From Schizochytrium sp. CCTCC M209059 (Eukaryota; Sar; Bigyra; Thraustochytrida; Thraustochytriidae): 27,872 nucleotides of DNA. Position 1 is the stretch's first letter. Each line of letters opens with the position of its first letter. The position numbers and the translations under genes were made by a program. The stretch is from contig KN805471.1 of the NCBI GenBank assembly GCA_000818945.1, positions 35,578 to 63,449 of the forward strand, given 5' to 3'. This document shows positions 16,901 through 26,620 of this stretch, in pieces. Below the pieces are notes generated by a model. It was not told the origin of the DNA, searched no databases, and saw only the letters and a list, made by a program, of their open reading frames with translations.

Positions 16901-17797
16901 CCCGGTACCGTCTCTGGCGGAGGCCTTGTGATCGAGGCCAGCGGGTGCACGCTTAATGCAACGAACGAGAACTTTTGTGAAAAGTCGGAATATGATGACA
17001 CGGATATCTGCTCGGAATTTGGATATCCGGCGGGCAGCACGCAGATTGCCTACGACACATGTGTTCCTTCCCCGGCAGTGGTGCTGCCAACGTCAAACCC
17101 AACAGGGGCACCAACGACGTTGGCTCCAACGCAGACACCGACGCAGCCGCCAACGACATTGGCGCCAACACAGACACCGACGCAGACGCCAACGACATTG
17201 GCGCCAACGCAGACACCGACGAAGACACCGATGACATTAGCGCCAACACAAACACCGACGAAGACACCGACGAAGACACCGACGCAGACACCGACGACGT
17301 TGGCGCCAACGAGCGCGGACTCACAAGCATGCACAGTGTCGACCATGGAGGGCAGATACATTGGCCCGACGAGTAAGACCGTATTGGTGACCGTGTGGGA
17401 GGTGGATTCGGTGACGGCATGCCAGAACGAATGCCGAAAGCACGAGGCATGCCAAGCGTACAATTACCAGGGAGAGAAGGGGCGGTGCAACCTTTTGCGA
17501 AAGGATACGCACGAGCTCCTGTACAAGGATGCGTGGACTTCTGGCTTCTTTGATTGCCCAGGCGACGAACCCGTAACTTCGTTCTGCCGACACCACGATA
17601 CGATCGCGACGGGCACGCTGTTGCGAAGCTTTTCGACCCGTTGGAATTATCGCTACTGTCAGCGGCAGTGCTTGAACGATGCGGCGTGTGTCCATTACGT
17701 CTTGCAAGAGGGCTCATGCACGTTGCTGTCGTCCTTTGCGAGTTCATCTCCTTTGAGTGGCGCGACGTCGGGTCCCCGGGAGTGCAAACCATTGTAA
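13940..17797 (+). CDS. secreted G8-domain / beta-helix protein with PAN-like C-terminus (CEMIP/TMEM2-like)
   Basis: 1,285 residues in one exon. The ATG at 13940 (AAAATCATGA) gives a signal peptide at 1-22 with likely cleavage after DVQG. A G8 domain spans about 85-200 (DWEDAATWTSGIVPGDGDDVV). A parallel beta-helix region follows, with the hallmark blocks of the CEMIP/TMEM2/fibrocystin-L family: GLLSRNIVIQG, ARYPWHVHV (R364-H370) and HGTHNTLVQDNVAYDAIGHCFY from 397. Animal relatives bind or cleave hyaluronan; here the substrate is unknown, and cell-surface polysaccharide binding or hydrolysis is inferred. A Thr/Pro stalk (TLAPTQTPT repeats, about 1053-1128) leads to two Cys-rich PAN/Apple-like modules (about 1129-1206 and 1207-1285). 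No transmembrane helix or GPI-type tail is evident, so it is probably secreted. A paralogue starts at 27546. The gene converges on the FNT gene. Confidence 0.9.
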   Translation: MKHHITLLSLTYLSLLGQDVQGQVCSVTSTTTPPAYPTDDGFTTSGLVSMATATEVVTLQYTPNTPPEGFDDQDDCPYDHSGLLDWEDAATWTSGIVPGDGDDVVLPEDARVLLGGCSVSADTVYGKITIPASSELIFADEDIFFNTTGMQVEGKLTLGSESCRLHSDIVITLHGDRPDSLPAPAWYKGIAAVGAGVLDIHGSIFHPTWTRLAATAAAGDTQIYLQHRVNWRAGQRLVLTGTEIKDSRDWHRNEVREIANVQVNGEFSRITLTEALAYTHYGGPEYQGEVGLLSRNIVIQGDETSEPTDTDNNVCEHDKFGTYPCEHKWLTGYGGHTIAMGPNATTRFEGVELYRMGQTNVLARYPWHVHVIGEGGFRSYLKHSSMHHTFYRCATIHGTHNTLVQDNVAYDAIGHCFYSGEDGVEENNTVAFNLGSHVHFMEYPRTAYAQKMSAISSYENLTQPADTTASPFYITNAYNSYIGNAASGGYAGFAVVRLPKPIMVFRDSQTRSGRDVPHSLPFLAFEGNSCHSVGSSWWVFQSCIYVGGQLWHPSADSSALSYNPGRIVSGRDTTCTTADGSLVKCPLVMNNTKIFLSNIGINNWGARGSIDAFEAHDTMRAAAIIGSHYVHNMLTECRTSSGFVPEQPSSHYYEKLWHLGKHVGFEWYDTLQAHLIDGITFRNCGNAKKNYPVWRFLTHSDRYVPGLMQSSRRVKYENVDREALVMPSSQSLLSVSGALANWVDDDGTAFGGVGDGSRGPKLIGAARDGVEWWRLDSNCTQEGMWYNCDRLAPASGQRRGVGSFTAVVDPDVQAQFAANNICMNVGSTPCPRIGSAMHLGQSGDPAEVGLPIRGNAVVTGPTNGLGWLLLFDAGSPVSAKFSKPQIDEDDTVIIVMPYPAVTTFRVTYEAVSWCKPKYNTCEHVFTEATSLREMLDGVGDQYYFSASRGLFFVRFTPQKRDALDFSKAPGYGNLGLSYFEHDNMTRIPGTVSGGGLVIEASGCTLNATNENFCEKSEYDDTDICSEFGYPAGSTQIAYDTCVPSPAVVLPTSNPTGAPTTLAPTQTPTQPPTTLAPTQTPTQTPTTLAPTQTPTKTPMTLAPTQTPTKTPTKTPTQTPTTLAPTSADSQACTVSTMEGRYIGPTSKTVLVTVWEVDSVTACQNECRKHEACQAYNYQGEKGRCNLLRKDTHELLYKDAWTSGFFDCPGDEPVTSFCRHHDTIATGTLLRSFSTRWNYRYCQRQCLNDAACVHYVLQEGSCTLLSSFASSSPLSGATSGPRECKPL
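17095..17325 (+). repeat. Thr/Pro stalk-encoding repeats in the G8 gene
   Basis: Imperfect 39-bp and 12-bp units encode (P)TTLAPTQTPTQ and TPTK. The number of TPTK/TPTQ units varies within the array. This is typical of an extended, possibly O-glycosylated linker separating the catalytic or binding head from the PAN-like modules. Confidence 0.9.
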
Positions 17798-18141
17798 TTT
17801 GGAGAGCCAAGCAGGCCGGACCAAACGATCTCTAAATAATTGACTCTGACTGACTGTGTGCGATGATAGGCTTGAGCAGACTTTGGATCCGTCAAGGCAG
17901 GCAGGCAGGCCGGCAGACGTATTTCATGGGCAGCGCGCGGCAGGAAGAGAAAGGAAAAAAAAAAGTGAGAAGACGAGGAGAAAAGAGAAAAAAAATAGCT
18001 CAAAGTAGGCGCCATCGCAGAGTGGGGTGGCGAGGGAGAAGAGGAAGAAATAAGTTAGGGCAGCGAATGCATGAATGAAATGTGACGTTACAGCGGGGAT
18101 GGAAGAGACGAATTGACGCCTTTTTTCGTCGGCGAGTACAT
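17798..18141. other. convergent intergenic spacer (3' regions of G8 and FNT genes)
   Basis: 344 bp between two stop codons on opposite strands. It includes CTAAATAATTGA shortly after the G8 stop, a (GGCA)n patch near 17895 and a purine-rich block at 17940-18000 (AGGAAGAGAAAGG followed by A-runs). No gene is seen. Confidence 0.7.
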
Positions 18142-19260
18142 TTAGTTGTTGCGCTTGTGGCCAGTGAGCACCCAGTAGTTGGTGGGCACCATGGCATACC
18201 AGTGGAGCCAGCCGACACCGATGCCAGCGCCGATGGCGTTACCGAAGATGACAAGGAAGAGGTTCTTGCCGAGGAAGTCACCAACAGAAACGTCGGCGCC
18301 GTTGTACATGCCGAGGGGGACGAGGAACATGTTGGCGACACTGTGCTCAAAACCGCAGGCAACGAAAGCGGTAATGGGCAACCAAAGAACAATCATCTTG
18401 CCGTGGGCGGACTTGACGCAGGCAGCCTGGAACACGGCAATGTTGACGAGCCAGTTGGCAGCGATGGCGCGGGCGAAGCGAATACCGAGACCGCCAGCGA
18501 CCTTCTTCTCGGCGACGGAGACGACAAAGTCGGTTGCGGCTTGCGAGGTGACGACCATGGGGCTAATGTAGGCGGCCATGAGCGCGCAGGAGAGAAAGTT
18601 GCCGACAAAGCTGATGGAGAGGAGCTTGCATGAGGAGAGGAACTTGCGCATGTTCTCGCGGCGCGGGTCCATGGTGGCAAAGGGCATGGTGCCGTACATC
18701 ATGTTGGAGGTGAGGAGATCACTGCCGGTGAGCAGAATGCCGGTAAGACCCATGGGGAAAACGGAGGCAGAGATGAGCGAGTGGAGGCCCGGCGCCTCGG
18801 CCCAGAAAGCCTTGGTGCCTGCGGCGAGGACGACGTAGAGGGCACCACCCCAGGAAAGCATGATACCGGCGAGGATAGCCGAGAGCATCATCTGGACGGG
18901 GTTGCGGTCGGCGCGGATGAGGGCGGTGTTGTTGAGGTCAACCATGGCCTGCTGGCCGGCGCTGAGCTTGAGCTGGGTGGGGGGCTCGGCCGAGCGCTGC
19001 GACTCCATGTCGACGTTCTCGCGGGCCTCCTTGAGCACGCGGCGGGCATCGACGAGGTTCATGCCGGCGCCGCGGAGGTCGTCCTCGCTGAGGAGGGTGA
19101 TGTCGCGGGGCTCCTTGACGCCGAGCGACGCGAGCATGTTCTGCACATCGGACCGGGCCGAGGGCGAGTCCTGCTGGGGCGCGACGCCGTGGCCGTGGCC
19201 GTTCTCGACGTTGGACGTCTCGTTGGCCGAGGTCATGGTGTTGAACGAGGTCTGGAGCAT
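18142..19260 (-). CDS. formate/nitrite transporter (FNT) family channel
   Basis: 372 residues from the ATG at 19260; a second ATG at 19236 (CACCATGACC, better context, 364 residues) may be the true start. The frame stays open upstream only because it runs into simple repeats. Residues 100-372 carry the FNT fold with about six membrane segments. Visible signatures are FPMGLTGILLTGSDLLTSN (168-186), FVGNFLSCAL (218-227), AIAANWLVNIAV (265-276), GFEHSVANM with the conserved pore His306 (303-311), and GNAIGAGIGVG (340-350). FNT channels move formate, nitrite, lactate or hydrosulfide with protons as pentamers, usually at the plasma membrane; the substrate here cannot be told. Residues 37-79 (VQNMLASLGV...LLSEDDLRGAGMNLVDARRVL) form an extra cytosolic helical motif reminiscent of the end of a SAM domain. 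A (CAAG)n tract on the sense strand directly precedes the start codon. Confidence 0.93.
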   Translation of the reverse strand: MLQTSFNTMTSANETSNVENGHGHGVAPQQDSPSARSDVQNMLASLGVKEPRDITLLSEDDLRGAGMNLVDARRVLKEARENVDMESQRSAEPPTQLKLSAGQQAMVDLNNTALIRADRNPVQMMLSAILAGIMLSWGGALYVVLAAGTKAFWAEAPGLHSLISASVFPMGLTGILLTGSDLLTSNMMYGTMPFATMDPRRENMRKFLSSCKLLSISFVGNFLSCALMAAYISPMVVTSQAATDFVVSVAEKKVAGGLGIRFARAIAANWLVNIAVFQAACVKSAHGKMIVLWLPITAFVACGFEHSVANMFLVPLGMYNGADVSVGDFLGKNLFLVIFGNAIGAGIGVGWLHWYAMVPTNYWVLTGHKRNN

Positions 19261-19261
19261 C

Positions 19262-19262
<1 letters not shown>

Positions 19263-19298
<36 letters not shown>
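19263..19298. repeat. (TTGC)n = sense-strand (GCAA)n leader of the FNT gene
   Basis: Nine tetranucleotide units, ending three bases from the upstream FNT ATG. On the FNT sense strand this reads (GCAA)nGG-ATG, so it lies in the 5' leader or promoter. Confidence 0.95.
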
Positions 19299-19305
19299 CT
19301 TGGTC

Positions 19306-19397
19306 TGCTTTGCTTTGCTTTGCTTTGCTTTGCTTTGCTTTGCTTTGCTTTGCTTTGCTTTGCTTTGCTTTGCTTTGCTTTGCTTTGCTTTGCTTTG
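19306..19397. repeat. (CTTTG)n pentanucleotide array
   Basis: About 18 perfect CTTTG units; on the FNT sense strand this is (CAAAG)n. Being 5-mers without stops they keep several frames open (Lys-Gln-Ser-Lys-Ala style), which artificially lengthens the FNT reading frame upstream. Confidence 0.97.
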
Positions 19398-19428
19398 GTT
19401 TCGGGTTTGCTCGGCTCGTTTCGGTTCT

Positions 19429-19430
19429 GC

Positions 19431-19472
<42 letters not shown>
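19429..19472. repeat. (GCC)n trinucleotide array
   Basis: CTGCTGCTGCC followed by about 12 GCC units. It lies on the 5' side of the FNT gene, beyond the CTTTG array. Confidence 0.95.
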
Positions 19473-20365
19473 GCCGGCCTCGCCTCCCCACGTGTCCGGC
19501 TCCTGCTTCCTCCCTCTCGTCACCGCTCGCGGCCCCTCGCCTTTCTTCGCCTTTGCTGCGCGCGAAGAGCAGGAGCGCCTCTTCCGCGAGGCGCCTCTTC
19601 TTCCCGCGGCCGAGCTGTGGTCGCCAGCCAGCCAGCCAGGCCGGTGCACAACGCGCCGGATCCATTTTCCCGCCGCCGTCCGGAGCGGACCAGTTCTCGC
19701 TCATTGTTCGCGGTTTGTCGTCAGTTCGCTGGTGAAGCCGCGGCGAGAGAGCCTTGCCTGCCTCGCCTTGCCTGCCTGCCTGGCCTGGCCTGGCTCCGCT
19801 CGGCTCGGCTCGGCTTGCTTGCTTGCTTGCTTGTCTCTCGCCGCCGCTGCGCGTGACTCGGCGCGGCTCGCGGCGAGAGGCCGACCCGCGGGGAGGGACG
19901 CCGGGACACGCGGCCGGTCGGCGGGCCGCCTGCCCTGCGAGCTTGCGAACGTGCTTGCTTTTTTTGCAGGCTTGCGTGCTTGCTTGCTAATGACATAGTC
20001 GCGCGCCTCTGTGTCGACCGCCAGCTGGGCGGATCTGTGTATATCCAGGCGAGGCTGAAGCGCTTGCAGTCTATGGCGACTCGCGCGTCGGCTTCGGGCT
20101 CGGCCGCCGCGAACAGCCCGCGCTGCCTGCCCGCAGCATTGAGCTGCGTCGAAGCAATCAACTGCAGCGCATCGTGTTGCAGCAGAGCGTGGCTTTGCGG
20201 CGTCGCAGCTGGGTCTGGAGGGGCCGATGGGCGGCAGGCCAGCCCGCGAGCCCGCCAGGCGGTCGCGGGGCCCGATCGCTCCGTCGCGCGAGGCGGGCGG
20301 CCATGAAAAGGGCGCGGCACCACAGCGCGCTCGGCCCGACCATGCCAGGTCGGTCGGTGGTGGAG

Positions 20366-20883
<518 letters not shown>

Positions 20884-22508
20884 GAGCAAGCAGGCAAGCA
20901 AGCAAGCAGGCAAGCAAGCAAGCAGGCAGGCAGAAAGGCAGCAGCAACAGGCCGCAGCGAAGCAGACCAGGCTGGTTTGGCCCAGCCCGCGGACCCGCGA
21001 ATCGTAGCAGCAGGAAGGAAGGAAGGAAGGAAAAAAGGGAACGAAGGAAGGAAGGCCAAGCAAGGCACAAGGAAGAAAAAGGGATTTTTGATCATTGGCA
21101 CTCTCTATCAGGACGAGAATCGTTTAGAATGAACGACCTTTTCCGGAAAAAGTGAACTCAACGCAGCGCACCTGGCCGGTCGAGCCTTTCCTTTTCTCCC
21201 ATTCAACCATTCAAGTTCCTTCCTCCCCACGCGTCGCGCGACCAGACCAGGCCCGGACCTGACCCGGCCGCGGGCAGCACGAGCGCCAGGAGCGGCAGGC
21301 AACAGCACCTGCAGAGCCAGCAGCAATGGCAAACGGAACGAGCTCTGCTTCTACTGCAAGCGAAGAAAGGAAAGCACAGCGGTACCAAACAGCCAGGCGT
21401 CTCCGCGGCGCAGCTCAGCACGCCCGAGCGCGCGCGCTTCGCGGGCCCAAGCTGGCGCCGAGCTGCCTGCTTTCGCGGAAAAGCTACTGGGGCCCCGCAG
21501 CCGGGCCAGACTGCAGTGGGGGCCGGGTAGGGGGGCGCCGCCCTCTCTTCCGCGCTTCCACAAGCGTCCCCCGCACTGGCTGGCCGCCCCGGGCCTTCTT
21601 CTTTACTTCCCCCTGTTTCGAAGCCGGAATGATGGATGGGCGACCGTGCCGGATGGATGGATGGATGAATGGAGACTTCTCGCCGTTGCTCGCGCGCTCG
21701 CTCGCTCGCTCACTCGCTCTCTCTCCCGCCTCGCAGCGACGGCCATCCATCCGCCAGGGTGGGGCTCGCAGCGGCCCAACCACCGCCCGCCAGCACAGTC
21801 TGCAGAGCCTGCAGGGGCGCCGGCCGGAGCGAAGTCGCCGCTCGAAGTCGGCCACTTGCTCGGCCACAGCCAGCGAGAACGACGACAGAAAGAATGAAAG
21901 AAAGAATGAAGGAAAGAAAGAAAGAGCACGCGACAGTTGCGAGTAGCAGCTGACCTCCCTCCCACACTCCCACGCCCCTCTACGCAAGCAGCACTCAACA
22001 CTGAGAATTCGCGGCCCCCGGCTTCCTCTTTCTTCCTTTCATTCATTCCTTCATTCCTTCATTCATTCATTCGTTCGTTCGTCATTCCTCCCTTGCTTTC
22101 TTTGCTTTCTTTCTTGCTTGCCTGCCTCGCTCTCGGCCAGCTCGCCTCGGCGCCCCGCCTCGCTGGGCTGCCACGCGCGCATGCTCGCTCGCCGGCGCGC
22201 GGGTCCAGGATGTCGCCGCGCGGGCGAGGATCGCGCCGCGCCTAGCGCTCGCACGCCCGCGTCATGGGCGCCGCCGCCGATCGTGGCACGACCCCGGGCC
22301 GCGGCCGGGAGGCCCGTGCGTGCGTGCGACGAGGCCGCGGTACACCGCGAGGTGGGAACTCGAGAAGAGGCGCAGAGAGAGGCGACGCGAGCGCAGACAC
22401 TCGCGCAAACCCTCGCGCAAGTCAGACAAACCGCCGCGGCAACACGAGCAAACGGCCGGGCTGCACGAGCAGCCCGCCAGCCAGCCAGCCAGCCAGAGAG
22501 CGAGAGCG

Positions 22509-22612
<104 letters not shown>

Positions 22613-22935
22613 GCCGCAGCCAGGAGCACACTTGGGCCGCCAACAAAGTACCGGCCGCCATGCGCGGCGGTTCCGCATAGTAGCCGCGCAGAGTTTCACT
22701 GTGCGCCGCCGCGCGCCAAGTGCCTTATCGCCAGCGAACGAATCAGCCTCGCGCGATCGACACGCTGACGAAGAAACGCTCCGTCCCTGAAAAGTTCGCG
22801 GGCGCACGTGCCTCTCCTCCCCCGCCGCCGCCGCCGCCGCCAGGGCGCGCGTCCTGAGCGCGCGGCAGCTCTTCGCTGGCCAGCCCGCCCTTCTGCGCCG
22901 CCCGCCCGCGCGGCGGGGCCATATCGCGCGCGCCC

Positions 22936-23000
22936 CGCCGCACCCTCCGCCCCACGCACGCACGCATTCACGCACGCACGCATTCACGCACGCACGCACG
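22936..23000. repeat. (CGCA)n array with interspersed CATT
   Basis: Three blocks of CACGCACGCACGC separated by ATTCA, giving a higher-order unit of about 20 bp on top of the 4-bp period. Confidence 0.9.
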
Positions 23001-23355
23001 AAGGCGGCGCGGCGCGGGAATAATTCGCGGGTCTTCGCGCGATGCGCGCATGGGGCTCGCACGTACGAGTAGGGAGGGAGAGAGACCGGCAGGCCAAGCC
23101 CGGGCTTCGCGCAGAGCAGCTGAGAGCATCGCAGAGCAGAGCAGGCTGCGTCGGCTCGCGCCTGCGGTCGATATCCCGCCCCGCCTCATCGTCCCGAGTC
23201 CGCTCGCAAGATGCCGTCGCCGCCTGTTGGCCGACCCGCCGCCGCGAGCGAGCTAGACAGAGAGATAGATCCCGGCGCGGCGGCCCTCCTCCCTCTCTCC
23301 TCATGGACGTAGGAAACCACGCCTCGCCCTTTCCCCCCCTCCCGACTTGCTCTTG

Positions 23356-23390
23356 CAGTTAGTTAGTTAGTTAGTTACGTAGTACTACGT
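23356..23390. repeat. (AGTT)n tract abutting a 14-bp palindrome
   Basis: Five AGTT units run directly into ACGTAGTACTACGT (23377-23390), a perfect 14-bp palindrome. Confidence 0.9.
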
Positions 23391-23790
23391 GGCCAGTAGA
23401 CACGGCGCGACATTTCTCGCGGCGCGGCGGCCGCCGGATCGGCACGACCCGAGAGGAGCGGGAACGGTCGCCGCGAGGCGAGACGAGAAAGAGGTCGCCG
23501 CGAGGCGAGACGAGACAAGACGCGAGGCGCGGCTCGAAACGATGCCCGGCACCAAGCTCAAGCAGCAGCGGCCGCACCGGATTCCGGATCTCCCGCGGAT
23601 TCTCTGGGAGGGAGACCTGGAACTTGCGGCCCCCGCAGTGCGGGCTCGCCGCCGCTGCTGTGCGTGCGTGAATGCTCCGCGATCCTCTTTCTTTCGCTGC
23701 TCCCTTTCGTTCTCTCTCTCTATCTCTGGTGTTTCCTGGGTCGCGCTACGGTCCGGACTTGGAGACCGAGGCTGCGATCGACGGATCGAC

Positions 23791-23822
23791 CATCCATCCA
23801 TCCATCCATCCATCCATCCATC
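23791..23822. repeat. (CATC)n tetranucleotide array
   Basis: About eight CATC units, followed by GATC-containing words (CGATCCCATCGATCCCTTCGATCCGTCGATCG) that look like a diverged continuation. Confidence 0.95.
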
Positions 23823-24318
23823 GATCCCATCGATCCCTTCGATCCGTCGATCGCGCGGACAGGGACGGACGCGGCTGCAGCGCGATCCGCATCGACGCAA
23901 CCGGCTGACGCTCGAGCGCTCGCCCGAGCGAGGTTCGCGGGGCGCGAGAGACTCACAAACAGAGAGACAAACAAACAAACAAACAGCGCATACAAACGAA
24001 CAGGCAGGCAAACCCGGCGGTCCGTTCGCAGGCCGGCCCGCCGGCCTGCCCGGTGGCGGACTCGGTCGACCGACCCGCCCGGCGAGAGAGCACAAACAGC
24101 GCGACCGCGAGAGAGCCCAGGCCTCGGCGGGAGGGGATCGGCGCTCGCTCGCTCGCTGGCTGGCTGGCTGGCCGGCCAAATCGACGATCGCGACAGCGCC
24201 AACGACGGCGTCGACTGCCCTCAAAGATCGTGGCGGTGCGGAGCAGAGCACAGCAGTGCAGACTCAGCAGACCAAGCAACCAAGCAAGCAACCAAGCAAG
24301 GACGCCAAGCACCCAACA

Positions 24319-24349
<31 letters not shown>

Positions 24350-25000
24350 ATTCACAGCGGTTGCATCCGGGTCCATCTGCTCAGGCGTAAGAGCTCGAAG
24401 GCGGCGTCGACTGCGAGCCCGCAGAGGCGCCGACCCGATTTCGACCGGCCAGGCAGTCGGGTGCGGTTTCCGCCGCGGCGCTTCCTGCTAACCTCGCGCA
24501 GTTCATTCACGCGCGGCGCGACGACGAGGAAGTCCGGCCTGGCCTGGCCGGCTTCGACTGCGCCGGTTCGCGGGAGATTGGGTGGCAAGGGAGGAAGGAA
24601 GGAAGGAAGGAAGGAAGGAAGAAAAGCACGCCCGGCGGGTGGGTCGGCCAGCACGATCGCGCTCTGCGACGGTGCCAGGAGTTACGGAATGTGTCTAAAT
24701 GGACAAAGTAATTGTAACGAACGAGCTTGCGCGCGAAAAAAGAATTTGCGCGCTTCCAAGACCAGTCCGCATTCGCGGCGGCGCCCGCCAGTGCAGTCTT
24801 TTGTTCGCAATTATGGGTACATGAAGTCCACCGCCAGCCAGCGCAGCAAGATTGAGACTGATTGATTGGCTCGTGTCGCTCGGCCCACGGGCCGCCGATC
24901 CGCTTACCACTGCTCGGTGCGGCCACGAGCGCAGCCGCGTCATGATCGGTTCCAGCGATCCCATCTCGCGACCGACCGACCGACCGACCGGCTGATCAAG

Positions 25001-25809
25001 CAATCGATCGAAAAACCGACCGATCGTCCGCTGAAATCAAGTGAGAACGTCGCCTGTGTGTTTTTGCTTCTTCTTTGTAGAGCTGGTAATTGCGAAGAGG
25101 CCTATTTCAGCCAGACATGGCATGACACAACGCAGATTCCACGGCTCAAGTGCATTGCAATGGCCAAAGAGCTTAGACTGAACGCGAGCTGAAACCAATG
25201 GCGCGCAGAAATCGCTATCGCGGCCTCGCTTGACGTTTCATGTGGTCTCTCGCCAAGGGTGGATACGGAATGAACAGCGTTTTCAAGGCCCGCGAAGCAT
25301 GCCATCAACTAAGCTCAACAAGATGGAGTGTGGTCGCAGCGTCAGCGCCCACGGTAAGAACCTCGACAACGCAGCAACCACTTCTTCACCAACAAGGTCA
25401 GGAAAACCATGCAATTGCCGCCTTTGCGAATGCGAGGGACTCATTCCCTTCTTGGTGTCGTGGACACATATATCATGCGCAACATCTTCATCAAGAGCAG
25501 CAAGAACAACTGCATCATGATAACGAATCCAGAGCACTATCATGCCCGTCTCATCTATTCCTTCTCTTGGTGGTGGCCCATACAAAGCGCAAAGCTTGCG
25601 TCCACAAAAGAACGCGCTGTGAGCATAATACACGTTGTTTGTGTCAATGCCATGGACGCATTTGAGATATACTGAGCCGTCTGCAATCCTCTTCTAGTAG
25701 CTAGCTGCTGCGCACAATACCGCTAGACTCTGCTTCTCTACGTGTACAAAGACTCCAGAAAGCCTTTGCAGGTCACCCTTCCATTTATTTCGTTCAACGA
25801 CTCCTTTCA
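25001..25809. other. possible degenerate coding region, otherwise intergenic
   Basis: A short intron-like segment (GTGAGA at 25041 to TTCTTCTTTGTAG at 25080, 40 nt) precedes a protein-like stretch. That stretch reads NCEEAYFSQTWHDTTQIPRL KCIAMAKELRL and stops at 25192. Open frames then continue in other registers: a Gln/His-rich frame 25240-25665, and SGKPCNCRLCECEG in the frame ending at 25520, which recalls a Cys-rich motif. No single frame holds a complete domain. I read this as a decayed gene or chance; confidence is low. Confidence 0.25.
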
Positions 25810-26620
25810 ATTCAAACACAGGCCTCTGAGCCTATGAGCGGGGCGCTTGCCATGGACGATTTCTTTCGATCAAGAAATCCTTGCAGACGTGAAACGCGTC
25901 AAACAGACTCTTTGATCTCAAGCACAAGTCTTTAAACCTATGGGCCCAAGCATGCATGTCTTGACCTCGCGTTACAAGGTCTCCTCCATCTCGAGCACAG
26001 GTCTCTGAGAATACAAGGCCAATTACGATGCTTCTCAGGGCCTCGCGCCACCATTTCGGGCACATGGCTTTAGACCTATGGGCTCAAGCATGCTTACTTT
26101 AGCCTCGCGCGACAGGGTTTATTTCATTTCAAGCACCACAAGCCTCTGAAGTGACAGGCTTGCGTATGTTTAGGTCCAATTGAAGCACACAAGTCTTTTG
26201 ACGTACAAGCTCAAGCATGCTTATTTTGGCCTCGCGCGACAGGGTTTATTTCATTTCAAGCACCACAAGCCTCTGAAGTGACAGGCTTGCGTATGCTCAG
26301 TTCCAATTGAAGCACACAAGTCTTTTGACGTACAAGCTCAAGCATGCTTATTTTGGCCTCGCGCGACAGGGTTTATTTCATTTTAAGCACCACAAGCCTC
26401 TGAAGTGACAGGCTTACTTATGATTTATTCCATTTCGAGCACACAAGCCTCTAGACGTACGGGCTCAAGCATGCTTATTTTGGCTTCGCGCGACAGGGTT
26501 TATTTCATTTCAAGCACCACAAGCATCTGAAGGGACAGGCTTGCGTATGCTTTATTCCATTTCGAGCACAACAGTCGCTGAGCCTACAGGTTTACGTATG
26601 CTCAGGTCAATTTCAAGCTT
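25810..26620. repeat. 127-bp tandem satellite array
   Basis: Well-conserved units begin at 26082, 26209, 26336 and 26463, all exactly 127 bp apart. A more diverged unit starts at about 25944 and fainter similarity reaches back to about 25810. The units at 26082 and 26209 differ at about 5 of 127 positions by eye. Each carries GCTCAAGCATGCTTA, which contains the palindrome AAGCATGCTT, then CCTCGCGCGACAGGGTTTATTTCATTT. Most also have the stem AAGCCT(10 nt)AGGCTT. No coding frame spans it. Confidence 0.93.

Noticed and set aside
16953..17810. Minus-strand frame opposite the G8 stalk (Ser/Val-rich, 285 residues)
   Set aside because: Antisense shadow of the Thr/Pro repeats; the plus strand has a signal peptide and clear domains.
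19261..19704. Upstream 148-residue extension of the FNT reading frame
   Set aside because: It is made of translated GCAA, CAAAG and GGC repeats and GC-rich leader. ATGs at 19260 and 19236 are better starts and the protein family begins after them.
23389..24390. 333-residue plus-strand frame and its neighbours in the 21-25 kb block
   Set aside because: Composition is dominated by Arg/Ser/Ala and by translated CATC, ACAA and CGTT tracts. Several overlapping frames are equally open because of high GC.
25944..26590. CRISPR array in the 127-bp repeats
   Set aside because: Whole units are conserved, with no unique spacers. It is a satellite.
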